DNA of 64,000 bases from JALYUM01 sp036688685 (GCF_036688685.1 NZ_JAQQPS010000007.1:1-64000); one strand, 5' to 3'. Positions 41,801 to 49,740 are shown, numbered from the stretch's first letter. A program made the numbers and translations. The notes: generated by a model not told the origin, from the letters alone.

Positions 41801-42109
41801 GGCGTGGAAGGCGGCGGCCGCGTACACGCCCTCGACCGCGCCCACGGGTCCGGCCGTCACCGACAGATGGCGCGCGTGACCGGCGATGACGAACGCGCCG
41901 GCGAGCGCACCGAGGACGCTGGCGGCGGCGATCCATTCAGCGGGACGTGGCGCCCGCAGCCGCGCCAGCCTGAAGCGCGGCGCACTGCCCTGCAGCGCCG
42001 GCGCGGTGTCGGCGCGGCGGGCGCCATGGCGCAGGTTGCGCGCGCGCCGCCCCGCGGTCCGGCTGGCGCGCCACGCTTCGAACACTGTCCTCGATCCCCG
42101 CATGTGCAT
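38864..42109 (-). CDS. Class B PBP-like transpeptidase with very long N-terminal region
   Basis: 1081 residues. One membrane anchor at about 57-77 (AEWIAAASVLGALAGAFVIA), a long beta-rich region (100-620) that does not resemble a normal PBP dimerisation domain, then a transpeptidase domain (about 625-1060). The active-site motifs are complete: SSFK at 733-736, SLN at 820-822 and KTG at 998-1000. PBPs of this class crosslink peptidoglycan together with a SEDS polymerase; the FHA-SEDS protein of the same locus is the obvious candidate partner. Usual class B PBPs have 550-700 residues. First gene of the minus-strand operon. Confidence 0.85.
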   Translation of the reverse strand: MHMRGSRTVFEAWRASRTAGRRARNLRHGARRADTAPALQGSAPRFRLARLRAPRPAEWIAAASVLGALAGAFVIAGHARHLSVTAGPVGAVEGVYAAAAFHATLPGAAFTVAAMPGITLEQRGAAALLIASNMRSEAPLRIDLCSQMADSATGRLLPLRLGYQFSDVAAWVARNASGSTSVTPRNVVLAAPGALTPRVEVSGVAKAARLRWEGVAGVENVHWIGDAGAGRIVSGAAASVPLGRDGWLLWTTGGQTAALRLQRRASASCAAAGELQVQLLRPAAALAGRALVMAYGAVTDTAWLPAGRYQVPVVAAPALEDQALFAQLVAGGLLRLGPDGLIMLAPRDLAAWRAAPGPARAAALAGWEHTALDPAALKRLERLYHRADGDFVRAQVELFNSERRLLAWRTRPQALAGTWQASVGGAPATVAQTMPAAAARLFAQLPQGWDAWRRIQDWPGSGPARLTYTLAQPAQGTEILRLIVLGGVGSVAGARLLASEPACTGRACPAADAAQELRLGLLPGATSVRLDVAPMQTLAAPGDAAYRHIGLAGGKLAWQSMAARPTVARASLAPVTLVDRNGAALWRDGAPSAAASAAGLAPLLGYRADQANSIAGMLGRVGDGGAHAATLTLDLALQAASQGALDCIGMRRGRWDGSHCTGGMAAPDGRHAGMVILDTETGDVLAAAGAGTGQVDAANWAEVRDFDRLDPARSPLRLPALQHDGGAHRSPGSSFKVISALGLELAAQRDPQLDALMNGIPLAEIDRLARSRGFAFQTDAPAYPWDPAVRQARITNYREQLAGRRAQDGRLGMAQALTWSLNTWFAWTGELSDRSLFGRGAGGAPDLAGLEPAALESVRPIVAMAHRLGFERQLRLDGGLLPDDFNWSAWDALQTSAAHIDPIHSRHELRQMAIGLRMQATPLQMALAAAAVGQGRIPAPRLLLALDGRPAVAADAPATGVRLDRIRAGMKGVVDVGTAAHAFGAPELALVRRGLSGKTGTAPTGPASGSDGATATVWFTGWLEPGSLPGQRHRLGFATFVSHSEASGGDHAAPVVAAVLRAMLQNQEKKGKSGSDGRLVP

Positions 42110-42285
42110 CCCGTCGCTGTTGTTCCTGCAAGCGAGCTAGCCGGGGGCGCCTGAAACCAGGCTCGCCCCGCGCTTTTTGCATCCTGTTCCGCCCATTCGG
42201 CGGCCCGTCGCAATCCGGTGTTGTGGCAAGGGGAGCAAGCCTAAAGTGAACACATCGAAACACCCCCAACCCAAGGAGAAACACC

Positions 42286-42525
42286 ATGAATGCACTGAAA
42301 CATATGGAAGCCGTTTTCGTCATCGCCCTGTCGGTTGCCAGCGTCAGCGGCTACCTGGCCGCCACCACGCAGGACGCCAACGCGAGTCCGGCGCCGGTCG
42401 TCAGAGATGCACAGGTGGCGCCACAAATGGCCGTCGTCAACGTTGTCGCGAAACGCTTGAGCGCCGCCGAGAAGGCGCAGTCGCTGCGTGAAGAAGCCGC
42501 TGCCACCGTCGTCGCGAGCCGCTGA
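42286..42525 (+). CDS. Small exported hypothetical protein
   Basis: 79 residues with AAGGAG before the ATG. A signal peptide or anchor (MEAVFVIALSVASVSGYLAA) is followed by a short polar part with a charged helix (RLSAAEKAQSLREEAA). No family is recognised; it could be a small envelope protein. It is divergent from the PBP gene. Confidence 0.6.
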   Translation: MNALKHMEAVFVIALSVASVSGYLAATTQDANASPAPVVRDAQVAPQMAVVNVVAKRLSAAEKAQSLREEAAATVVASR

Positions 42526-42538
42526 TGGCGGGCCCGGG

Positions 42539-42558
42539 CAAGGCGGCGCGCCGCCTTG
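42539..42558. terminator. 20-bp perfect palindrome after the small exported gene
   Basis: CAAGGCGGCG followed by CGCCGCCTTG, a perfect inverted repeat 13 bases after the stop, then CGCACATTCTGTTT. No clean U-run; a terminator-like stem or a protein-binding site. Confidence 0.4.
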
Positions 42559-42660
42559 CGCACATTCTGTTTCAAATGTAAGCACATGCATCACTTCTGC
42601 CCTGTCCGCACATCGCTTGTTATATTCGATGCATCCACTTCGGACAAGGAGACAGACATC

Positions 42661-43143
42661 ATGAAACGCACCCTCACACTCGCTGCCTTGCTGGCCCTCG
42701 GCTCAGCCGCTTTCGCACCATTGCCAGCAATGGCCCAGCCCAACATCAGCGTCTACGTCGGTGGCCCGCCGCCACCGCCGCGCTTCGAGCGCGTGCCTGA
42801 GGCCCGTCGTGGTCATATCTGGTCGCAGGGCCATTGGGAATACCGCGGCCGCCGCCATCAATGGGTGCCGGGCGTCTGGATTGTCGAGCGCCCGGGCTAT
42901 GCCTACGCGGCGCCGGTCTGGTACGAGGAGCGCGGGCGCTGGCAGATGCGTCCGGCCGCATGGTCGCGCGGTGGCCCTGACCGTGACCGCGACGGCATCC
43001 CGGACCGCTTCGAGCGCCCACGCCACGGCGGCGACCGCGACCGCGACCACGATGGCGTACCGAATCGCTACGACCGCGACCGCGATGGCGACGGCGTCCC
43101 GAACCGCCACGACCGCCAGCCGGACAACCCGCGCCGCGACTAA
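42661..43143 (+). CDS. YXWGXW-type exported protein with calcium-binding-like repeats
   Basis: 160 residues from the ATG at 42661, preceded by AAGGAGA. Signal peptide (MKRTLTLAALLALGSAAFAP, cleavage near AMA|Q). A YXWGXW-like module follows: GHIWSQGHWEYRGRRHQWVP, GVWIVERPGY and ERGRWQMRPAAW. The tail has three thrombospondin-3-like repeats with DxDxDG spacing (DRDRDGIPDRF, DRDHDGVPNRY, DRDGDGVPNRH), which could bind calcium. The family is common in Burkholderiales envelopes, but its function is not known. Confidence 0.75.
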   Translation: MKRTLTLAALLALGSAAFAPLPAMAQPNISVYVGGPPPPPRFERVPEARRGHIWSQGHWEYRGRRHQWVPGVWIVERPGYAYAAPVWYEERGRWQMRPAAWSRGGPDRDRDGIPDRFERPRHGGDRDRDHDGVPNRYDRDRDGDGVPNRHDRQPDNPRRD

Positions 43144-43160
43144 ACGGATAAACTGGCGGG

Positions 43161-43820
43161 ATGAACGATAACGTCCTGCTGGCTCTCTCTTACAAAACCG
43201 AACGCGCCGCCAGCCGGCGCCTGATGGCCAGCGGGCTGTCGGAACACGAGGCCCTGCACCAGACGCTGACCATCAGCGCCGGGCGCCAGGGCCTCGACGC
43301 ATTGCTGACCCAGCGTGCGGCCTTGCAGCAGCACGCGCAGGTGCGCGCGGACGCCAGAGCCGCCGCGCAAGCGCTGCGCCGCAGCGCGCCGGCCAGCACG
43401 GCCACACCGTGGCGCGCCTGGTTCGACGGCTCGGCGCACCCGAATCCCGGTCGCTGCGGCATCGGCGCCCTGCTGCACGGGCCCGACGGCCAGCGCATCG
43501 AGGTGGCGCAGGCGGCCGGTTACGGCAATAGCAGTGAAGCCGAGTACCGCGCCTTGATCACCCTCCTGCAAGCGGCCGTCGCCCACGGCGCGAATGGCCT
43601 GACCGTGTACGGCGACAGCCGCGTCGTCATCGACGATGTGGCGCTGCCGCCGCACCTGGCCGCGCCGTCGCTGCTGCCCCTGCACGCTGCCGCCCGCGCC
43701 TTGCTGGCGCAGCTGGACGACGTCCGCCTGCGCTGGATTCCCCGCCACAAAAACGTCGATGCCGATGCCTTGTCACAGCGCGGCAGCGCCATGCACCTCG
43801 AGAGCCCCGATGGAAACTGA
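43161..43820 (+). CDS. RNase H-like (ribonuclease HI family) protein
   Basis: 219 residues. An N-terminal helical part (1-80) precedes an RNase H fold: WFDGSAHPNPGRCGIG (first catalytic Asp), GYGNSSEAEYRALITLL (catalytic Glu), VYGDSRVVIDD (second Asp) and RHKNVDADALSQRG (last Asp). All four D-E-D-D positions are present. This is the reverse-transcriptase-like/RNase HI subgroup, longer than RnhA by the N-terminal part. Its stop overlaps the start of the HD gene by 11 bases. Confidence 0.85.
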   Translation: MNDNVLLALSYKTERAASRRLMASGLSEHEALHQTLTISAGRQGLDALLTQRAALQQHAQVRADARAAAQALRRSAPASTATPWRAWFDGSAHPNPGRCGIGALLHGPDGQRIEVAQAAGYGNSSEAEYRALITLLQAAVAHGANGLTVYGDSRVVIDDVALPPHLAAPSLLPLHAAARALLAQLDDVRLRWIPRHKNVDADALSQRGSAMHLESPDGN

Positions 43821-44490
43821 ACCACGACCGGCCGACTGGCTGCCCCGCCTGGTGGCGATTGCCAGCGCCGCCAGCGGCGACGACGCCGCTCACGATCTGC
43901 AACACCTGCAGCGGGTCTGGTCCAGCGCGCAGCTGTTGTTGGCCCGTGCACCCGGGGCGGATGCGCTGGTCGTCATGGCCGCCTGCTTCCTGCACGACCT
44001 GGTGAACCTGCCGAAAGATGCACCGGACCGCGCCCAGGCGTCGAAGCGCTCGGCGCAACTGGCGCGCCACCAGTTGGCCTGGCTGGGCTTTCCGGCCGAT
44101 AAACTGGACGCAGTGGCGCATGCCATCGAAGCGCACAGTTTTTCGGCGGCAATAACACCCACCACGCTCGAAGCCCAGCTTGTGCAGGACGCCGACCGGC
44201 TCGACGCGCTCGGCGCGGTTGGCCTGGCGCGCATGTTTTATATTTCCGGACGGCTGGGGCGCGCGCTTGCGCACCCGACGGACCCGCTCGCGCTGCACCG
44301 CCCGCGCAACGACATGGCGTATGCACTGGACCATATCGAGGAAAAACTGGCGCAATTGCCGGCCATGATGCAGACGGCGGCAGGACGGGAACTGGCGCAG
44401 GAACGCTTGCAGTTGATGCTGGCGTTCCGGGACGCGTTTGTGGCCGAATGGTCGCAAGCACATTCGCCTGCCCAGCCCTCTGATCACTGA
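43810..44490 (+). CDS. HD domain phosphohydrolase
   Basis: 226 residues from the ATG at 43810, overlapping the RNase H-like gene. HD superfamily metal ligands are visible: His in DDAAHDLQHLQRVW, the HD doublet in AACFLHDLVNLP and the late Asp in VQDADRLDALGAVG, as in YedJ-type HD hydrolases, which act on nucleotides or nucleosides. It is followed after seven bases by an MFS gene. Confidence 0.85.
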   Translation: METEPRPADWLPRLVAIASAASGDDAAHDLQHLQRVWSSAQLLLARAPGADALVVMAACFLHDLVNLPKDAPDRAQASKRSAQLARHQLAWLGFPADKLDAVAHAIEAHSFSAAITPTTLEAQLVQDADRLDALGAVGLARMFYISGRLGRALAHPTDPLALHRPRNDMAYALDHIEEKLAQLPAMMQTAAGRELAQERLQLMLAFRDAFVAEWSQAHSPAQPSDH

Positions 44491-44496
44491 CCAGCG

Positions 44497-45738
44497 ATGA
44501 CCAAATCCGCCCCCAACCTCAACTTCGTCCTGGTCTGCGTCTTCATCGACATGCTGGGCATCGGCCTGATCGTCCCCGTGTTACCCCTGCTGGTCGGCGA
44601 CTTCGTCGACGGCCGCGAGCAGCAGGCGCTGTGGTTCGGCGTGCTGTCGATGGTATTCGGGCTGATGCAGTTCATTTTCATGCCCATGTTGGGAGCAATC
44701 AGCGACCGGGTCGGGCGCCGCCCCGTGCTGATGTATTCGATGGCTGGCATGTGCATCAATTTTCTCGCCACGGCCTGGGCGCCGAATCTGGCCTGCCTGT
44801 TCATCGGCCGCGTGATCGGCGGCGCGTCGTCAGCCAGCATGGCCGTGGCTTCGGCCTACGCGTCCGACATCACGGCCCATGACAACCGGGCGCGCAGCTT
44901 CGGCATGATCGGCGCGGCCTTCGGCCTGGGGTTTATCTGCGGCCCGGCGCTGGGCGGCCTGCTCGGCAGCGTCAACCTGCACCTGCCCTTTTATGTGGCA
45001 GCGGGCCTGTCGGCGGCCAATCTCGCCTACGGCTACCTGTTCGTGCCCGAATCGCTCGCGGCCAGCCGGCGTGCACCGTTCGACCTGCACAAGATCAATC
45101 CTTTCACAGCCCTGCTGAAACTGGTGCGCCGCCGGGATATCCGCGGCCTGGTGGTGGTCTACACCCTCACCACGTTCGCCGCCATGATGCTCAATGTGAC
45201 CTGGGTGCTGTACACCACGTTCCGCTTCGACTGGACCCCGCGCGAGAATGGCATCGCGCTGTTTTGCGTCGGCCTGTCGGCAGCCGTGGTGCAGGCCGGC
45301 CTGCTGTCCTGGCTGATGCGGCGCTTCGGCGAGGTGCGCCTTTCTCTGCTGGGCATGGCGTCGGGCGCCATCACTTACGTCCTGTACGGCCTGGCCACCC
45401 AGGGCTGGATGATGTACCTTTTCATCGTCTGCAACCTGCTGGCGTTTGCCGCCGGCCCGGCGCTGCAGGGCATCATCTCGAAAGCATCGGGCCCCGACGA
45501 ACAGGGAGAGCTGATGGGTTCACTGCAATCGATCAGCAGCCTGGGCGTGGTTGTCATGCCGCTGATCGGCACCACCATCCTCGGCGCGGTGAGCCATTTG
45601 CCGCCCGCCGACTGGCGCGTGGGCAGCACCTTCTTCCTGTGCGCGTTGATGCAGGCGGCCGGCATCTGGGTCGCGCGGCGCTATTTTGCGGCGCACCATC
45701 GCGCCGCTACAGCCACGCCAACGGCGACGCCCCCCTGA
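44497..45738 (+). CDS. MFS drug-efflux transporter, TetA/TCR type
   Basis: 413 residues, twelve membrane helices. The loop 2-3 signature GAISDRVGRRPVLMY, the first helix FIDMLGIGLIVPVLPLLVGD and motif C region (GMIGAAFGLGFICGPALGGL) are those of the tetracycline-resistance-protein (TCR/TetA) subfamily of proton-driven exporters. Chromosomal members are often of unknown substrate. No regulator gene is adjacent. Confidence 0.85.
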   Translation: MTKSAPNLNFVLVCVFIDMLGIGLIVPVLPLLVGDFVDGREQQALWFGVLSMVFGLMQFIFMPMLGAISDRVGRRPVLMYSMAGMCINFLATAWAPNLACLFIGRVIGGASSASMAVASAYASDITAHDNRARSFGMIGAAFGLGFICGPALGGLLGSVNLHLPFYVAAGLSAANLAYGYLFVPESLAASRRAPFDLHKINPFTALLKLVRRRDIRGLVVVYTLTTFAAMMLNVTWVLYTTFRFDWTPRENGIALFCVGLSAAVVQAGLLSWLMRRFGEVRLSLLGMASGAITYVLYGLATQGWMMYLFIVCNLLAFAAGPALQGIISKASGPDEQGELMGSLQSISSLGVVVMPLIGTTILGAVSHLPPADWRVGSTFFLCALMQAAGIWVARRYFAAHHRAATATPTATPP

Positions 45739-45756
45739 ATCCGGGTATTTCACCGC

Positions 45757-45762
45757 TATAAT
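45757..45762 (+). promoter_or_regulatory. Candidate -10 element for psd
   Basis: TATAAT, 31 bases before the psd GTG start, in an otherwise GC-rich gap. A matching -35 is not clear. Confidence 0.35.
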
Positions 45763-45792
45763 GTTGGATCGCCATCGTTTGAGGTTCGCGCC

Positions 45793-46641
45793 GTGTCTGA
45801 TCGCCTGAAAGTATTACCGCAGTACCTGATGCCCAAGCAGGCCATGACGGCGTTCGCCGGCCGCGTTGCCGGCGCGAAGGGCGGCGCGCTGACGACCCGC
45901 CTGATCCGCTGGTTCGTCGGCAAATACGGCGTCAACATGGACGAAGCGGCCAATCCCGACATCGCCAGCTACGCCAGCTTCAACGCATTTTTCACGCGCC
46001 CGCTGCGCGCGGGTGCGCGACCGCTGGCCAAGGCGCCGTTCATCTGCCCGGTGGACGGCGCCATCAGCCAGTTCGGCGCAATCGACGACCACCAGATTTT
46101 CCAGGCCAAGGGCCACACCTTCAGCACCGCGGAACTGGTCGGCGGCGACCAGACGCTGGCAGCGCATTTCCAGCACGGCAGCTTTGCCAACCTGTACCTG
46201 AGCCCGAAGGATTACCACCGTCTGCACATGCCGTGCGACGGCCGCCTGACGCGCATGATCTACGTGCCCGGCAAACTGTTTTCGGTGAACCCGACCACCG
46301 CGCGCGGCGTGCCCGGCCTGTTTGCCCGCAACGAGCGCGTGGTGTGCGTGTTCGACTCGCCCGAACACGGCCCGTTTGTGCTGGTGCTGGTCGGCGCGAC
46401 CATCGTCGGCAGCATGGCCACCGTCTGGCACGGCGTGGTCAACCCGACCCGCACGGGCGCCGTCGCCGAGTGGACCTACGCAGACCAGAACATCGTGCTG
46501 AAAAAAGGCGACGAGATGGGCCGCTTCCTGCTCGGCTCGACCATCGTCATGCTGTTCCAGGCCGACACCGTCCGCTTCAATCCGGCCTGGCAGCCGGAAG
46601 GCAGCGTGCGCCTGGGCGAGGTCATGGGCACCAACACGTAA
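45793..46641 (+). CDS. psd: Phosphatidylserine decarboxylase proenzyme
   Basis: 282 residues from a GTG start with GAGG upstream. Phosphatidylserine decarboxylases make phosphatidylethanolamine at the inner membrane. The LGST autocleavage site (about residues 247-250; MGRFLLGSTIVMLF) generates the pyruvoyl group on Ser. Other family motifs are ICPVDGAISQFG, FQHGSFANLYLSPKDYHRLH (the His/Asp proton-relay region) and ERVVCVFDSPEHGP. Length is normal for the bacterial enzyme. Confidence 0.95.
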   Translation: MSDRLKVLPQYLMPKQAMTAFAGRVAGAKGGALTTRLIRWFVGKYGVNMDEAANPDIASYASFNAFFTRPLRAGARPLAKAPFICPVDGAISQFGAIDDHQIFQAKGHTFSTAELVGGDQTLAAHFQHGSFANLYLSPKDYHRLHMPCDGRLTRMIYVPGKLFSVNPTTARGVPGLFARNERVVCVFDSPEHGPFVLVLVGATIVGSMATVWHGVVNPTRTGAVAEWTYADQNIVLKKGDEMGRFLLGSTIVMLFQADTVRFNPAWQPEGSVRLGEVMGTNT

Positions 46642-46647
46642 ACCGCG

Positions 46648-47568
46648 TCAGACCGGCAGGCCGGCCTTGCGGGCTTGCTCGCAGCCCATCTCTTCCATCA
46701 TGTCGAGGAATACCCGGGTTTTGGCGGGCATCAGGCGCCGCCCCGGGAACACCGCCCAGCCGATCGCCACCGGCAAATCCCATTCGGGCAAGATGCGCAC
46801 CAATTCGCCCTTGTCCACGTGGGGGCCGGCAAACAGGTCGGAGCTGGCCGCGATGCCCACGCCATTACACGCCATGCGCGCCAGCACTTCGGGCGAGTTG
46901 GCGGTCAGGCGCGCGCGCAGGCTGCGCTCCCAGGTTGTCTTGCCGCGGGTGAGCGTCCAGGGCATGGCGCCGCCGGACCGGCTCAGAATGCACAGCAAAT
47001 CGTGGTTCAGCAAATCATCGGGCTGCTCCGGCAAGCCGCGCAAGCCGATGTAGGAAGGCGCGGCGTACAGGGCCAGTTTTTCGACGATGACCCGGCGTGC
47101 CGACAGGCTCGAATCGTCCGGCAGGTCGCCCATGCGGATCGCAATGTCAAAATTTTCCGCCACCAGGTCGACCCGGCGCGGCGACAGATCGAGTTCCAGA
47201 CTGACCAGCGGATACTTGGCCAGGTAGCGCGCCATCACGCCGCCCATGCTCAGGTTGGCCAGGTCGGCCGGCATCGAGATGCGCAGGCGCCCGCTCGGCG
47301 CCACTTGCCGGTGCTGGGCCAGCGCGCCGGCGGCCTCCACTTCATCGGCCACCTTGCGCGCGTGCTCGAGCAAGCTGGCGCCGAACTCGGTCACCATCAG
47401 CTTGCGGGTAGTGCGCTGCAGCAGGCGCTCGCCGAGCGTGGCTTCGAGCAGGGCCAGGCGGCGCGACACGGTCGACTTTGGCAAGTCGACGCGCAAGGCC
47501 GCCTGCGTAAAGCTGCCGGTCTCGACGATCCGGGCAAACAGCAATAAATCGTTCGGTTCGATATCCAT
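46648..47568 (-). CDS. LysR family transcriptional regulator
   Basis: 306 residues from the ATG at 47568 (MDIEPNDLLLFARIVETGSF), the normal first helix of a LysR protein; an upstream in-frame ATG at 47601 is possible. The helix-turn-helix lies at about 17-40 (FTQAALRVDLPKSTVSRRLA). A substrate-binding domain follows (GRLRISMPADLANLSMGGVM onward). It is divergent from the azoreductase gene, whose expression it probably controls, perhaps in response to quinones or electrophiles. Confidence 0.88.
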   Translation of the reverse strand: MDIEPNDLLLFARIVETGSFTQAALRVDLPKSTVSRRLALLEATLGERLLQRTTRKLMVTEFGASLLEHARKVADEVEAAGALAQHRQVAPSGRLRISMPADLANLSMGGVMARYLAKYPLVSLELDLSPRRVDLVAENFDIAIRMGDLPDDSSLSARRVIVEKLALYAAPSYIGLRGLPEQPDDLLNHDLLCILSRSGGAMPWTLTRGKTTWERSLRARLTANSPEVLARMACNGVGIAASSDLFAGPHVDKGELVRILPEWDLPVAIGWAVFPGRRLMPAKTRVFLDMMEEMGCEQARKAGLPV

Positions 47569-47587
47569 CGATTGTCCCACTGTGCGA

Positions 47588-47606
47588 ATAATGTTATCCA
47601 TATTAT
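47588..47606. promoter_or_regulatory. Candidate LysR operator between lysR-type gene and azoR
   Basis: ATAAT, nine bases, ATTAT forms a dyad in the 107-base divergent gap, of the kind bound by LysR regulators (T-N11-A core). Tentative; visual only. Confidence 0.35.
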
Positions 47607-47675
47607 GCTCTACCGGATGGATTTTGGAACTGATAAAGTCTACCCGTCGCAGTTCCATTTACCCAAGGAAATTAA

Positions 47676-48275
47676 ATGAACATTTTGCAAATCAATTCCA
47701 GCGCCCGCAGCAGCGGTTCCGAATCGACCCGCCTGGCCGACGCCATCGTCGCCAAGCTGAGCGCCGCCAATGCTGGTGCGCAAGTCACCCGCCGCGACCT
47801 GGCCGCCGCACCGCACCCGATCCTGGACGAAGCCGCGCTGGGCGCCCTGTTCACCCCGGCTGACGCCCGCACCGAAGCGCAAAACGCGCGCGTGGCGCTG
47901 GACATGGCGCTGGTCGCCCAGGTGCAGGCTGCCGACGTCATCGTCATCGGCGCGCCGATGTACAACTTCGGTATGACCGTGCAATTGAAGGGCTGGTTCG
48001 ACGCCATCGCCAAGGCCGGCGTGACGTTCCAGTACGGCGCCAACGGCCCTGAAGGCCTGTTGACCGGCAAAAAAGTCTACGTGACCCTGTCGCGCGGCGG
48101 CATGCACAAGAACGGCGCTTCCGACGCGCTGGTACCGCACCTGAAAACCCTGCTCGGCTTCCTCGGCATGACCGATGTCACGCTGATTTACGCGGAAGGC
48201 CTGGGCATGGGTCCGGAAGCCGTCGCCAAAGCGCAGGCCGAAGCCGACGCCGAAATCGCCGCGCTGGCAGCGTAA
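47676..48275 (+). CDS. azoR: FMN-dependent NADH-azoreductase
   Basis: 199 residues with AAGGAAAT before the ATG. Flavodoxin-like fold of the AzoR family: NSSARSSGSESTRLADAIVA (FMN phosphate-binding loop), the active-site region MYNFGMTVQLKGWFDAIAKA and LSRGGMHKNGASD. It reduces azo compounds or quinones with NADH, protecting against electrophiles. Divergent from a LysR regulator and followed 10 bases later by a pirin, a common detoxification unit. Confidence 0.92.
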   Translation: MNILQINSSARSSGSESTRLADAIVAKLSAANAGAQVTRRDLAAAPHPILDEAALGALFTPADARTEAQNARVALDMALVAQVQAADVIVIGAPMYNFGMTVQLKGWFDAIAKAGVTFQYGANGPEGLLTGKKVYVTLSRGGMHKNGASDALVPHLKTLLGFLGMTDVTLIYAEGLGMGPEAVAKAQAEADAEIAALAA

Positions 48276-48285
48276 GGAGAACCTT

Positions 48286-49146
48286 GTGGAAGAGATCAAG
48301 GTGGCCCGCTCGCGCGGCGTCGAACGCATCATCGCCGGCCAGGCTGTGATGGATGGCGCGGGCGTGCGCATCAACCGCGTGCTGACCCAGCCGCTGCAGC
48401 GCCGCCTCGATCCTTTCCTGATGCTCGACGCCTTCGGCAGCGACAAGCCGGGCGACTACATTGCCGGATTTCCGGAACACCCGCACCGCGGCTTCGAGAC
48501 CATCACGTATATGTTGGCCGGCAAAATGCGCCACCGCGACAGCTTTGGCAACGAAGGCGTGATTACCGATGGCGGCGTGCAGTGGATGACGGCCGGGCGT
48601 GGCGTGATCCATTCTGAAATGCCGGAGCAGAACGAAGGCCTGATGGAAGGCTTTCAATTGTGGCTGAACCTGCCGGCGCGCGACAAAATGCAGGCGCCGT
48701 GGTACCGGGATATCCCGGCTGCCGAGGTGCCGCGCTTCACCACCGAGGCGGGCGTCACGGTGCAGGTCATGGCCGGCGCCTCGCACGGCGTGCAGGGCGC
48801 CGTCGAGCGCGCCGGCACGGAAATCGTCTATCTCGACCTGGCGCTGCCGGCCGGCGCCCGCTTCGACCAGCCGCTGCCTGCCGGACACAATGCATTCCTG
48901 TACGTGTTTCGCGGCGAAGCGGTGGTTGGCGGCAAGGGCATCGGCCAGGCGCGCATGGCCATACTCGACAATGCGCCGCAAGCCGATGGCGTCAGCATCA
49001 GCGCAGCGTCGGACTGCCGCGTGCTGCTGCTGGCCGGCCGCCCGCTGCGCGAACCGATTGCCCAGCACGGGCCGTTCGTGATGAACACCCAGGCCGAACT
49101 GGTGCAAGCGTTCGAGGATTTCCGCGCGGGACGCTTCGCCGCCTGA
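48286..49146 (+). CDS. Pirin family protein (bicupin)
   Basis: 286 residues from a GTG at 48286 with AAGGAG seven bases upstream. The pirin signature is intact: HPHRGFETITYMLAGKMRHR, GGVQWMTAGRGVIHSEMPEQ with the metal-binding His/His/His/Glu set in the first cupin, and a second, degenerate cupin (TEIVYLDLALPAGARFDQPL). Bacterial pirins include quercetinases and redox regulators; which applies is unknown. It is in an operon with azoR. Confidence 0.9.
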   Translation: MEEIKVARSRGVERIIAGQAVMDGAGVRINRVLTQPLQRRLDPFLMLDAFGSDKPGDYIAGFPEHPHRGFETITYMLAGKMRHRDSFGNEGVITDGGVQWMTAGRGVIHSEMPEQNEGLMEGFQLWLNLPARDKMQAPWYRDIPAAEVPRFTTEAGVTVQVMAGASHGVQGAVERAGTEIVYLDLALPAGARFDQPLPAGHNAFLYVFRGEAVVGGKGIGQARMAILDNAPQADGVSISAASDCRVLLLAGRPLREPIAQHGPFVMNTQAELVQAFEDFRAGRFAA

Positions 49147-49287
49147 CCTTGTGGCGCCGTCGTTCGTGCCAATAGGGCCCGGATGACGGAAACAAATGCC
49201 CGCCATTGCCGCCTTCGCGGCCGCGCGCCAGGCTACACTGGCGCATCTTCCTCATTCTTTATTTTCATGCCGCTGCTTCCCGTCATC

Positions 49288-49740
49288 ATGAACCTGTTGG
49301 GCCGCGCCAGCCGCGCGCTCGGGTTCGAGACCATCGATGCTTTCCCGCCCGGCCACGTGCATGCGCGCACGCGCTGGGACCGCGCCTATTTTGATATTGC
49401 CTCCGACGTCAAGGCGGACCAGATCGAGTCGGCCGTGTGCGAAGCCATCGCCAACACACCACTGGTATTCGGCCGCATCGTCAACCCGACGCCACGCATG
49501 CAGCGCACCGTGCTGGGTATTATCGATGCGCGCCTGCGTGGTTCTGGCGGCGCGCCGGCCGACCTGGTGCGCCTGCTGATCGAGGCCTACCGCAGCGCCG
49601 ACACGGTCGAAGCCATCCCCGGCCTGCGCGCGGCGATCGCCTCGACCGGACACCTGGAGATGCCGGTGCGCGTGGTGCGCCTGCTCGATTACCTGGCCGA
49701 CATGCCGTCAGCGTTTGATGTCATTCAAGCCCAACCGTAG
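49288..49740 (+). CDS. Hypothetical protein
   Basis: 150 residues if started at the ATG at 49288 (MNLLGRASRALGFE); in-frame ATGs at 49183 and 49267 are possible and no start has a strong ribosome site. The sequence has an amphipathic start, a conserved-looking DAFPPGHVHARTRWDRAYFD segment and helices with VRLLIEAYRSADTVEA. No family is recognised. It overlaps the acyltransferase 3' end by 33 bases convergently. Confidence 0.55.
   Translation: MNLLGRASRALGFETIDAFPPGHVHARTRWDRAYFDIASDVKADQIESAVCEAIANTPLVFGRIVNPTPRMQRTVLGIIDARLRGSGGAPADLVRLLIEAYRSADTVEAIPGLRAAIASTGHLEMPVRVVRLLDYLADMPSAFDVIQAQP

Noticed and set aside
30070..42109. Type VI secretion locus (suggested by FHA, PP2C and kinase genes together)
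   Set aside because: No Tss structural genes (TssB/C, ClpV, VgrG, Hcp) occur; SEDS and PBP genes point to wall synthesis instead.
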